In this document: positions 34,526 through 43,278 of the stretch, piece after piece
How positions within the stretch are numbered: the stretch's first letter is position 1
How the letters are laid out: each line of letters begins with the position of its first letter
Source of the DNA: Acidimicrobiaceae bacterium
GTDB lineage: Bacteria > Actinomycetota > Acidimicrobiia > Acidimicrobiales > Bog-793
Length of the DNA: 43,278 nucleotides
NCBI GenBank assembly: GCA_003159795.1
Contig: PLPK01000016.1
Coordinates: 9,279-52,556, forward strand
Reading direction: 5' to 3'
Program-made: the position numbers and the translations under genes
Notes under the pieces: generated by a model
What the model saw: only the letters and a program-made list of their open reading frames with translations
The model's database searches: none
Told to the model about the DNA's origin: nothing

Positions 34526-35544
34526 TGGCCGGGCTCGTCCTCGCGGTGGAGACGTCGTGCGACGAGACGGCCGCCGCCGTCGTGGCGGACGGCCGCGAGG
34601 TGCGGTCGTCGGTCGTCTCCAGTCAAATCGACCTGCACGCCCATTTCGGCGGGGTCGTCCCGGAGCTCGCCGGCCGGGCGCACCTCGAGCGGATCGTCCC
34701 GGTGGTGGCCGAGGCGCTCGGCGCCGCCGGCCTCGCCGGCGCCCCGGCGCCACCGGTCGACGCCGTCGCCGCCACGGTCGGGCCGGGACTCATCGGGGCG
34801 CTCCTCGTCGGGGTGTCGTTCGCCAAGGCGCTGGCGATGGCGTGGGGCGTGCCCTTCGTGGGTGTCAACCACCTCGAGGGGCACCTCTACGCGTCGCTCC
34901 TCGAGGATCCCAAGATCGGGCTGCCGGCGGTCGTCGTCCTCGTCTCGGGTGGCCACAGTCTCATCGTGAAGATGACCGGGCCACGGGCCTACGAGGTGCT
35001 CGGCGAGACGGTCGACGACGCGGCGGGGGAGGCGTTCGACAAGGTGGCGCGCTACCTGGGCCTTTCCTACCCCGGCGGCCCGGCGATCGAGCAGGCGGCG
35101 GCGCAGGGCGACGGCGGCGCGATCGCCTTCCCGCGCCCGATGTTGCGCGAGGGCCTCGACCTGTCGTTCTCAGGGCTGAAGACCGCCGTCGTCCACTATG
35201 TGCGCGCCCACCCCGAGGTCGCCAACGCCGACGTCGCGGCGTCCTTCCAGGCGGCCGTGGTCGAGATCCTCGTCACGAAGGCGCTGCGCGCCGCCCGGTT
35301 GACGGCGGCGCGCTCGATCTGCCTCGCCGGCGGAGTCGCCGCCAACGGCCCGTTGCGGGAGGCGTTCCGCGCCGCTGCCGCGAAGGCGGGCCTCGGGGTG
35401 TACCTGCCGAGCCGGGCGATGTGCACCGACAACGCGGCGATGATCGGGGCGGTGGCGCACTTCCAGCTGGCGGCCGAGGGCCCGACGGCCCTTGGCGCCG
35501 GTGCCGAGCCGGGCCTCGGTTTCCCTGGCGCTCGGGCCCGCTGA
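34525..35544 (+). CDS. tsaD: tRNA t6A transferase TsaD
   Basis: TsaD transfers the threonylcarbamoyl group to tRNA. The metal-binding histidines H116 and H120 lie in NHLEGH, and a further metal ligand is the aspartate in CTDNAAMIG near 302. The family start LAVETSCDETAAAVV and SGGHSLIV are present. 339 residues. It is the last gene of the tsa group, followed by a short hairpin. Confidence 0.97.
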   Translation: MAGLVLAVETSCDETAAAVVADGREVRSSVVSSQIDLHAHFGGVVPELAGRAHLERIVPVVAEALGAAGLAGAPAPPVDAVAATVGPGLIGALLVGVSFAKALAMAWGVPFVGVNHLEGHLYASLLEDPKIGLPAVVVLVSGGHSLIVKMTGPRAYEVLGETVDDAAGEAFDKVARYLGLSYPGGPAIEQAAAQGDGGAIAFPRPMLREGLDLSFSGLKTAVVHYVRAHPEVANADVAASFQAAVVEILVTKALRAARLTAARSICLAGGVAANGPLREAFRAAAAKAGLGVYLPSRAMCTDNAAMIGAVAHFQLAAEGPTALGAGAEPGLGFPGARAR

Positions 35545-35561
35545 GCGGGCGGCTTGCCCGC
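35545..35561 (+). terminator. Hairpin after tsaD
   Basis: GCGGGC (35545-35550) pairs perfectly with GCCCGC (35556-35561) around GGCTT, immediately after the tsaD stop. It lacks a U-run, so it may be a weak terminator or a pause site. Confidence 0.4.
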
Positions 35562-35588
35562 GGCCCGGGAGACGGGGAGGATTGCCTC

Positions 35589-36320
35589 GTGGACGGCGAC
35601 GCCTATCTGGACGCGATCCGTCTCGAGGGTGGACGCCTCGGCGCGGCGGCGCGGCGAGCGCCGACGGCCCGCGTGCCGAGCTGCCCGAAGTGGGACATGT
35701 TCGGGCTGCTCGCACACATCGAGGCGATCCACCGCTGGGTCGCGGCGGTGCTGCGGACGAGGGCGACGGAACGCCAGGCGCGCACCGAGGTCGGCCCCGG
35801 CGTCGGGTTCGTTGAGCTCGCCGACGCCTACGATGCCGGGCTGGCGGACCTCTTGGGCTGCTTCGCGGCGACGGACCCGGCCGAAGCCGTCTGGAACTGG
35901 TCGACGGGGGTGGCACCGGCGGCCTTCTGGTGGCGGCGCATGGCGCAGGAGACGGCGGTGCACCGCTGGGACGCCGAGAATGCCGCCGGCGGGGCCGCGC
36001 CCTTCGCGACGGCGCTCGCGGCTGACGGCATCGACGAGTTCCTCGGGATCGCGGCGCACTTCGTCGCCCACCACCCGATTGCGGGGTTGACCGGCTCGCT
36101 GGCGCTCGTCGCCCCCGACGAGGCCGTGAGCTGGCACCTCGAGCTCGCGCCGGACCGAGTTGACCGCCGCATCGCCTTCGATACGCAGGCGACGGTCACC
36201 GCCGGCGCCTCGGACCTCTACCTCTGGCTGCTCCACCGGATCCCGGTGGGTGCTGGGTCGGTGGCGGTCACGGGCGATCCGGCGGTAGCCGAGGCCTGGG
36301 ACCTCGTGATCTTCGACTGA
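35589..36320 (+). CDS. Mycothiol-dependent maleylpyruvate isomerase-family (DinB-like) protein
   Basis: The protein has the four-helix DinB-like fold of the MDMPI N-terminal domain. The likely zinc ligands are H43 (in [10 protein letters not shown]), E121 and H125 (in [11 protein letters not shown]). The C-terminal half, from about 150, resembles the MDMPI C-terminal domain. Such proteins often use mycothiol, a thiol of actinobacteria; the substrate here is unknown. GTG 35589 follows GGGGAGG by eight bases. 243 residues. Confidence 0.8.
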   Translation: MDGDAYLDAIRLEGGRLGAAARRAPTARVPSCPKWDMFGLLAHIEAIHRWVAAVLRTRATERQARTEVGPGVGFVELADAYDAGLADLLGCFAATDPAEAVWNWSTGVAPAAFWWRRMAQETAVHRWDAENAAGGAAPFATALAADGIDEFLGIAAHFVAHHPIAGLTGSLALVAPDEAVSWHLELAPDRVDRRIAFDTQATVTAGASDLYLWLLHRIPVGAGSVAVTGDPAVAEAWDLVIFD

Positions 36321-36370
36321 GGGCGTGGCCCGCGGGCCCTACGAGGCAATCCGGCACTCTTCGGACCCGT

Positions 36371-36399
36371 TTGCGAGGGCGCGCGGTTGCCGGTATCGT
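36371..36399 (+). promoter_or_regulatory. groES promoter
   Basis: TTGCGA (36371-36376), 17 bases, then TATCGT (36394-36399). The -10 box touches the CIRCE operator, and the start of transcription would fall inside it, as expected for HrcA control. Confidence 0.65.
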
Positions 36400-36425
36400 T
36401 AGCACTCGAAACCAGAGAGTGCCAA
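36399..36425 (+). promoter_or_regulatory. CIRCE operator (HrcA site)
   Basis: TTAGCACTC (36399-36407), nine bases, then GAGTGCCAA (36417-36425). It differs from the consensus inverted repeat at one position (C for T). HrcA is known to repress groES-groEL at this element in many actinobacteria. Confidence 0.92.
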
Positions 36426-36448
36426 CGGAGTCACAGGAGGCCGCGGAA

Positions 36449-38370
<1,922 letters not shown>

Positions 38371-38390
38371 GCACTGCTTTCTGATCGCAT

Positions 38391-38428
38391 CCCGCGGTGG
38401 CCGGCCGCCCCCTGGCGGCCGCCGCGGG
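38391..38428 (+). terminator. Terminator-like hairpin after groEL
   Basis: CCCGCGG (38391-38397) pairs with CCGCGGG (38422-38428), and inside it GGCCGCC (38403-38409) pairs with GGCGGCC (38414-38420) around CCCT. It is a strong two-part stem without a U-run, as is common in GC-rich actinobacteria. The next promoter starts 7 bases later. Confidence 0.6.
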
Positions 38429-38434
38429 GTCCGG

Positions 38435-38440
38435 TACGCT
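38435..38440 (+). promoter_or_regulatory. -10 box for a leaderless Nudix gene
   Basis: TACGCT lies six bases before the GTG of the Nudix gene. The spacing is the same as before glmS and the - strand hypothetical gene, and no Shine-Dalgarno is seen. Confidence 0.45.
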
Positions 38441-38446
38441 GCGCCC

Positions 38447-39115
38447 GTGGCGGCGGCGTACCTCCAAGACGTTCCCCGCCCGGCCGATGCCCGTCGGGGC
38501 GATCCCGCGCCCTGGTCGTCGGGCCCGGCAGGCGCCGGGTCGTCGATCCCGGTTGACCGCGTGCGGCGGCAGTTCGCCGCGCTCGCACCCCCGCACGCCC
38601 AGCCCTCGGTGCACTCGGCGGTGCTCGTACCGATCGTCGAGACCCGGGGCGAGGCGGCGCTCGTCCTCATCCGGCGCTCGGAGCACCTCGTGCACGACGC
38701 CGGGCAGATCGCCTTCCCCGGCGGACATCTCGAGCCGGGCGAGGAGGCGCTGGCGGCGGCGCTGCGCGAGTCCCACGAGGAGATCGGGCTCGACCCGGCA
38801 CTCGTCGAGGTGATCGGCTCCTTCGGCGCCGTGGAGCGCCGGCGCGATCGGGAGTGGGTCGTCCCCTTCGTCGGGCTCGTCACGGGTCACCCCCCGCTCG
38901 TCGGCGACGGGCGCGAGGTCGCCGCGATCCTCGAGGTGCCCCTGGTGTCGCTCGCTGCCGACGGGGTCGCCTGGCAGGAGTCGTGGGGCGCCGGGGAGGC
39001 CGAACCGGGCCTGTGCTTCTTCGCCGGTGCCGGCGAGCTCGGCCGAAACCTCATCTGGGGGCTCACCGCCCGGGTCGTCTGGGATCTGCTCGCGGTGATC
39101 CTCGCCGAGGCCTAG
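38447..39115 (+). CDS. Nudix hydrolase, CoA pyrophosphatase (NudL) type
   Basis: The Nudix box runs from G93 to L115 with GHLEPGE and RESHEEIGL, matching the full consensus. The preceding LIRRSEHLVHDAGQIAFPGG is the pattern of NudL-type enzymes that split CoA or other nucleotide diphosphates. The first 40 residues are a loose Pro/Ala-rich N-terminus. 222 residues; GTG start for a probable leaderless mRNA. The exact substrate is not set by sequence. Confidence 0.85.
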   Translation: MAAAYLQDVPRPADARRGDPAPWSSGPAGAGSSIPVDRVRRQFAALAPPHAQPSVHSAVLVPIVETRGEAALVLIRRSEHLVHDAGQIAFPGGHLEPGEEALAAALRESHEEIGLDPALVEVIGSFGAVERRRDREWVVPFVGLVTGHPPLVGDGREVAAILEVPLVSLAADGVAWQESWGAGEAEPGLCFFAGAGELGRNLIWGLTARVVWDLLAVILAEA

Positions 39116-39188
39116 TTCGGGGCTCGACTACTGTCCAGGGGCGTCGCCCGCCCGTCGCGGGACGCGACCCGCGAGGAAGGATTCGCAC

Positions 39189-40352
39189 GTGGCGGACGCC
39201 GAGATCGGGGTGGGCAGGGTCGCCCGTCGCGCCTACCGCCTCGACGAGATCGCGATCAGCCCGTCGCGGCGCACCCGGGACCCCGCCGACGTCGATGTCT
39301 CCTGGCAGCTCGACGCCTTCCGGTTCGCGCTGCCCCTCATGGCCGCACCCCGCGACGGCATCGTCAGTCCCGCCACGGTCGCGTCCGTCGACGCGGCCGG
39401 CGGTCTCGCCGTGCTCGATCTCGAGGGGCTGTGGACCCGGTACGCCGATCCGGGGCCGATCCTCGAGGAGATCGCCCGTCTCGAGCCGGGCGGGCTGACG
39501 CGGCGGCTGCAGGAGGTCTACGCCGAGCCGGTGCAGCCCGGGCTCGTGGCGAGCCGCATCGCCGAGATCGCCGCCGCTGGGGCGGTCGCCTGTGGCGCGG
39601 TCACACCGGCCGCCGCGGCCGAGCTCGTCCCCGCGGCCGTCGACGGCGGCCTTGACGTCCTCGTCATCGCCGGCACGACGATCTCGGCCGAGCGCGTCTC
39701 GGTGTCGGGGCCGGCCCTCGACCTGGGGGGGTTCATCCGCACGCTCGACCTGCCGGTGATCGTGGGCTGGTGCTCCTCGTACCAGGCGGCGCTCCACCTC
39801 ATGCGGACGGGGGCCGTCGGCGTGCTCGTCGGCGTGGGGCCGGGGGAGTCCGCGGCACCGACGCGCCGGGTCCTCGGGGTCGCGGCGCCGATGGCGACGG
39901 CGATCGCCGACGTGGCCGGGGCGCGCAGCCGGCATCTCGAGGAAACCGGCGTCTACGTCCACGTGGTCGCCGAGGGGCCGCTTTATTGCGGTGGCGACGT
40001 CGCGACGGCGATCGCCTGCGGCGCTGACGCCGTGATGCTCTCGGCGCCCCTGGCCGCGGCCTCGGAGGCCCCCGGCGGCGGCATCTGGTTCACGCCGGCC
40101 GCCGGCCACGGCGAACTGCCGCGGGGCACGGTCCAGCGGTCGCCGGTCCTTGGCACGCTCGCGGAGGTGCTCACCGGGCCCTCGCACGATCCGCGGGGCC
40201 GATGCAACATCTTCGGGGCGCTGCGCGCGACCATGGCGATGGCCGGGTACGGCTCGATCCGCGAGTTCCACCGGGCGGCCCTGCTGGTCGCACCGGATGG
40301 GGCGGCGCGACGAGCGCCCCGGCCTCGGCGGCAAGCGGAACCGGAGGGGTGA
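39189..40352 (+). CDS. guaB3: GuaB3-type IMP dehydrogenase-family protein
   Basis: The protein has the TIM-barrel of IMP dehydrogenase without the CBS domains, with the start MADAEIGVGRVARRAYRLDE of the GuaB3 group. The phosphate loop reads GVGPGESAAPTRRVLG (215-230); the active-site cysteine of true IMPDH is not there. The usual DGG motif is AEGPL (261-265). The family also keeps ACGADAVM. Known actinobacterial GuaB3 proteins do not clearly have IMPDH activity, so the reaction is open. 387 residues; GAGGAAGG lies 8 bases before GTG 39189. The end overlaps the next gene (TGATG). Confidence 0.85.
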   Translation: MADAEIGVGRVARRAYRLDEIAISPSRRTRDPADVDVSWQLDAFRFALPLMAAPRDGIVSPATVASVDAAGGLAVLDLEGLWTRYADPGPILEEIARLEPGGLTRRLQEVYAEPVQPGLVASRIAEIAAAGAVACGAVTPAAAAELVPAAVDGGLDVLVIAGTTISAERVSVSGPALDLGGFIRTLDLPVIVGWCSSYQAALHLMRTGAVGVLVGVGPGESAAPTRRVLGVAAPMATAIADVAGARSRHLEETGVYVHVVAEGPLYCGGDVATAIACGADAVMLSAPLAAASEAPGGGIWFTPAAGHGELPRGTVQRSPVLGTLAEVLTGPSHDPRGRCNIFGALRATMAMAGYGSIREFHRAALLVAPDGAARRAPRPRRQAEPEG

Positions 40353-42787
40353 TGGGGCGAGGGGTGCGGGGCATGATGGCCGCGGTCGGGGCGCTGTTCC
40401 AGCGCCACCGCTGGCTCGGCGACGCCGTCGGGATCGCCGTCATCGTCATCGTCGCGCTGCTGTTCTTGTCGCCGGCGCTGAAGGACGGGTTCGGCTTCGG
40501 CCCGGCCGATCTCGGCGCTTCGGCGTCGTACCTCACGCGAGCGCCCGCCTCGGCGACGATCCACAACCACCTGATCGGCGACGTGATCGACCAGGACGTG
40601 CCCTGGAACACCCTCGACTGGCAGATCGTCCACCATGGTTCACTGCCGCTGTGGGACAGCTACACCGGTACGGGGCTGCCGCAGCTGTTCAACTTCGAGT
40701 CGGCACCGCTCGCGCTGCCTTCGCTGGTCGGCTACCTCTTCCCGCTCTCGGCGTCGTTCCTCATCACCGTGCTGTGCAAGCTCCTCATCGCCGGGACCGG
40801 CACCTACGTGCTGTGCCGGGTGCTGCGGACCGGGGCGATCGGCGCCACCCTCGGGGGCGTCTCGTTCATGCTGTCGGGGAGCTTCGCCGGGTGGCTCGGT
40901 TGGGCGGTCGGCGGGCCCGTGGCGTGGTCGGGCTTCATCGTCGCCGGCGCCATCCTCGCCTACCGCTCGCGACGGCGGGTGCGCGACCTGTGGCTGCTCG
41001 CCCTCTCGGTCGCCTTCGCCGTGTACGGCGGCTTCCCCGAAGAGTACGTGCTGATGGGTGTCGTGCTGGTGGGGGTGCTCGCGGTCGGGGCGCTGGGCGT
41101 GCTCGTCGTCGAGCGGCGCCTCGCTGTGCGGGGGCTTGCCCGCGTCGCCGCCGGGTCGGCCGCCGGGTTCGCCCTGTCGGCGCCGTTGTGGCTGCCGGGC
41201 ATCTCGGTGCTCTCCCACTCCGCCCGCATCGGCAAGCACGTCGACGGGCAGTTCCCACTCCACGCGCTCACGGAGGTCTTCACCCAGGGCTTCTACGGCC
41301 TGCCAATCACCGGCAGCACGTGGTTCGGCCCGGCCAACTATGTGGAGACGGCCGTCTACGTCGGCGTCGTGGCACTCGTGCTCGCCGGTGTCGCGGTGCT
41401 CGTCGCCTGGCGCCGCCCCTTCGTGGTGGCGATGACACTCGGGGCGGTGGGCTGCGTGTGCGTCGCCTACGCGATCCCCGGTGCGACGTGGGTGCCGAGC
41501 TTCGTGAGCGCGATCGGGCTGTCATCGTTGCCGATCCACCGCATCCTCGTGCTGCTGGGCTTCCCGGTCGCCGTGCTCGCCGGCATCGGGTGCGACATCG
41601 TCGTGAAGCGGTTCGCCGAGAAGGGCGTGCGGGCGGCGCTAGCGACGGCGACCGCCACCGTGGCGCTGTGCATCGGCTTCCTTTGGACCGCCGTCGGCGA
41701 CCCGGGTCTGTCGACCCTCGAGGCCTCGCTGCGGCGTCAGAGCCTGCTCTGGCCGACGGCGACGATCGCCCTTTTCGTGGTGATCTGGGCCGGGACCGTC
41801 CTCGCCAGACGGCTCGCCCCGACGGCGCGCCGGCACCTCGGCGCGACCATCGGCGCGGTCCTCGTTGCCGCCCAGGCGGCGTTCCTCCTCTTCGCCGGGG
41901 TCGGGATCTACAGCTATACGAAGGACATGTTCCCGGTGACGCAAGACGTGGCGACCCTGCAGCGGATCGTCGGCACGCACCTCTTCGCCGCCGACGCGCC
42001 GAACGTCAGCTGCGCCAACCCGCGGCCCGGGCGGGTCGGCAAGCCCTGCGGCATCCGGCTCTGGCTCGGCGTCGGCTTCATCCCGAACATGCAGCTCGGC
42101 TACCAGATCGACGAGCTGGGCATGCACGATCCGACGATTCCGGCCTCGTACTTCACCGCTTGGCCGGTCCCGGACGCGGGACAGTCGTACTCCGGCAACC
42201 TGCAGTTCTTCGCCCCATCGATCGACACCGTCGCCCTCGCCCACCGCTACGGGGTCTCGTACGTGCTCGTCGGGCCGAGCCTGCCGGTCCCGGCGGGGAT
42301 GGAGCCGGTCGCGCACCTGCCGATCACCGGCGGCTACCTCGTCCTCGCCAAGGTCCCGGGTTCGGCGCGCTTCAGCTTCCTCGCCCCCCCCACCAGCGCC
42401 CGGGTGCTCGGGTCGAGCCATCCCGGCGACGCCTCGTACCGACTGCGGGTGAAGGTCGACAAGCCCACCGAGCTCGTCCTGCGGCTCACCTACCTGCCGG
42501 GTTGGCACGTCACCGCCGACGGCCGTGCACTCGCCGTCCACCGCTACGAGGGGTCCTTCCTCGCCGTCACCGTGCCGAAGGGCACGCACACGCTCGTCGC
42601 TCACTACTGGCCGCGCGACCTCAGCTACGGGATCGCGCTGGCGCTGCTGGCGCTACTGGCCCTCGTGCTGGCGCCCTTCGCGGCTACCTTCCGGCGGCTC
42701 GGCTGCGCGGCCCTGGCGTCGGCCCGCCGCCGGTTCGCGGGGTCGCGGGGCGCCTCCCACGAGCCCGCGGCCACGCCCGGGGCCTAG
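40352..42787 (+). CDS. Large YfhO-like membrane protein
   Basis: The 811 residues have a first membrane segment at about 24-43, then many more (roughly 11-13 in all, by eye), and a long extracytoplasmic C-terminal region (about 510-760) before one last segment. The region after DQDVPWNTLDWQIVHHGSLPLW resembles YfhO-family proteins, which take part in glycosylating lipoteichoic acid or similar surface polymers; the fold is GT-C-like. The ATG overlaps the guaB3 stop, with GGAGG upstream. The frame is open to 40202, but that part is in guaB3. The function is inferred. Confidence 0.8.
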   Translation: MGRGVRGMMAAVGALFQRHRWLGDAVGIAVIVIVALLFLSPALKDGFGFGPADLGASASYLTRAPASATIHNHLIGDVIDQDVPWNTLDWQIVHHGSLPLWDSYTGTGLPQLFNFESAPLALPSLVGYLFPLSASFLITVLCKLLIAGTGTYVLCRVLRTGAIGATLGGVSFMLSGSFAGWLGWAVGGPVAWSGFIVAGAILAYRSRRRVRDLWLLALSVAFAVYGGFPEEYVLMGVVLVGVLAVGALGVLVVERRLAVRGLARVAAGSAAGFALSAPLWLPGISVLSHSARIGKHVDGQFPLHALTEVFTQGFYGLPITGSTWFGPANYVETAVYVGVVALVLAGVAVLVAWRRPFVVAMTLGAVGCVCVAYAIPGATWVPSFVSAIGLSSLPIHRILVLLGFPVAVLAGIGCDIVVKRFAEKGVRAALATATATVALCIGFLWTAVGDPGLSTLEASLRRQSLLWPTATIALFVVIWAGTVLARRLAPTARRHLGATIGAVLVAAQAAFLLFAGVGIYSYTKDMFPVTQDVATLQRIVGTHLFAADAPNVSCANPRPGRVGKPCGIRLWLGVGFIPNMQLGYQIDELGMHDPTIPASYFTAWPVPDAGQSYSGNLQFFAPSIDTVALAHRYGVSYVLVGPSLPVPAGMEPVAHLPITGGYLVLAKVPGSARFSFLAPPTSARVLGSSHPGDASYRLRVKVDKPTELVLRLTYLPGWHVTADGRALAVHRYEGSFLAVTVPKGTHTLVAHYWPRDLSYGIALALLALLALVLAPFAATFRRLGCAALASARRRFAGSRGASHEPAATPGA

Positions 42788-42815
42788 TCCATTTGCGCTA
42801 GGGCGTGTACATATG

Positions 42816-42865
42816 GGGCTGGTCGCGCCCGTCCGGCTGACACGCGTTGACCATTCGGGCTGGTC
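42816..42865 (+). repeat. Two 9-base direct repeats before the pilin gene
   Basis: GGGCTGGTC occurs at 42816-42824 and 42857-42865, 41 bases apart, close to four helical turns. It could be a regulator site; the gap here is 173 bases long. Confidence 0.4.
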
Positions 42866-42875
42866 AGACAGACCA
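42861..42875 (+). terminator. Small hairpin in the pilin upstream region
   Basis: TGGTC (42861-42865) pairs with GACCA (42871-42875) around AGACA. It is followed by AAAACCCC, so it may be a weak terminator of the previous gene. Confidence 0.25.
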
Positions 42876-42960
42876 AAACCCCCCAGCTCTTAACTGACGA
42901 GGGTTACGTTCCGTTAGTAGCCCGTTGGAGTCATCGATCTGAAGAAAGGTACCAGCCATC

Positions 42961-43278
42961 ATGTTCGACACTTACCGAGAAATGCGCAAGGCCAAGATGG
43001 AAGGTCTCGATCAAGAAGGATTCACCTTGATTGAACTCCTGATCGTCATCATCATCATGGGTATCCTCGCCGCCGTCGTCGTCTTCGCCCTCGGCGGGGT
43101 GACCGGCACGAGCGCCGTCGCCGCGTGCAACACCGACGTGAAGACGGTCGAAGTCGGGGTCCAGGCGTACTACGCCCAGAACAGCAACTTCCCGACCGCG
43201 ATTAGCAGTCTGACGACTGGCGCGAACGCCGCCCTCCGGAGCTGGCCGGCCAACAATTCCTACTACTACGTCGGTCTT
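42961..43278 (+). CDS. Type IV prepilin-like protein (3' end cut by window)
   Basis: The 106 visible residues start MFDTYREMRKAKMEGLDQEG; cleavage by prepilin peptidase would follow G20, giving the mature start FTLIELLIVIIIMGI with the invariant E at +5 (E25). One hydrophobic helix (about 21-46) follows, then an Ala/Thr-rich globular part with the phrase QAYYAQNSNFPT, typical of type II/IV pseudopilin and pilin subunits. The first 70 bases are less GC-rich than the neighbours. A weak AGAAAGG lies 11 bases upstream. The end is beyond the window, so the class of pilin is open. Confidence 0.88.
   Translation, partial: MFDTYREMRKAKMEGLDQEGFTLIELLIVIIIMGILAAVVVFALGGVTGTSAVAACNTDVKTVEVGVQAYYAQNSNFPTAISSLTTGANAALRSWPANNSYYYVGL

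Noticed and set aside
39129-39134. TACTGT as a promoter for guaB3
   Set aside because: No -35 box is seen at the right distance, and the gene has a good binding site 55 bases later; too weak to call.
39189-40352. guaB3 as a broken gene
   Set aside because: The frame is whole with a normal length and the family pattern; the missing cysteine is likely a family trait.

Overview
The window is one continuous piece of a very GC-rich bacterial chromosome, almost all of it coded on the + strand. It opens inside tuf (EF-Tu) and runs through the ribosomal protein superoperon: rpsJ, rplC-rplD-rplW-rplB-rpsS-rplV-rpsC-rplP-rpmC-rpsQ-rplN-rplX-rplE-rpsN-rpsH-rplF-rplR-rpsE-rpmD-rplO-secY-adk-map, then infA-rpmJ-rpsM-rpsK-rpsD-rpoA-rplQ-truA. 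After an accessory block come rplM-rpsI-glmM-glmS-acpS-nnr-alr-udg-tsaE-tsaB-rimI-tsaD, a mycothiol-type (DinB-like) protein, groES-groEL, a Nudix hydrolase, a GuaB3-type protein, a large YfhO-like membrane protein, and a type IV prepilin cut by the right edge. The order alr-tsaE-tsaB-rimI-tsaD-groES-groEL with guaB3 nearby, the MDMPI-type protein and the GuaB3 paralogue point to an actinobacterium. The cysteine-rich (zinc-type) S4 suggests a lineage away from Streptomyces and Mycobacterium, perhaps Acidimicrobiia-like; that last step is a weak inference.

Layout. 1-1089: the end of tuf and rpsJ, only 6 bases apart. 1090-1354: a gene-free leader with an extended -10 box and a run of hairpins before rplC. 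1355-13758: tightly packed translation and secretion genes, many overlapping as GTGA, ATGA or TGATG. 13759-13989: promoter and leader of a second ribosomal operon whose first gene, infA, appears to start with CTG. 13990-18068: infA to truA. 18137-24743: an accessory block for surface glycans (a DUF5808-like small protein, a coiled-coil methyltransferase, an 800-residue double glycosyltransferase, a coiled-coil protein, a single glycosyltransferase, and an unrecognised gene on the - strand). 24979-42787: growth and cell-wall housekeeping genes. 42961-end: prepilin.

How the genes work together. The ribosomal genes, rpoA, secY, infA, map and adk supply the protein synthesis and export machinery. 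glmM and glmS make the UDP-GlcNAc precursor, and alr makes D-alanine for peptidoglycan. tsaE, tsaB and tsaD make tRNA t6A. groES and groEL fold proteins under a CIRCE operator.

The most unusual part is the glycan block. It looks like a duplicated two-gene unit (coiled-coil protein plus glycosyltransferase): the N-termini of the two coiled-coil genes align without gaps over the same residues 13-60, and the N-termini of the two glycosyltransferases align without gaps over their first 100 residues. One copy also carries a methyltransferase domain and a second glycosyltransferase domain. Other points worth attention are the CTG start of infA, the leader before rplC, promoters placed for leaderless mRNAs, a 27-base tandem repeat that contains a start codon, and charged tails on L22, L4 and S3. 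No tRNA, rRNA, CRISPR array or transposase was seen, and no gene-free stretch is longer than about 265 bases.
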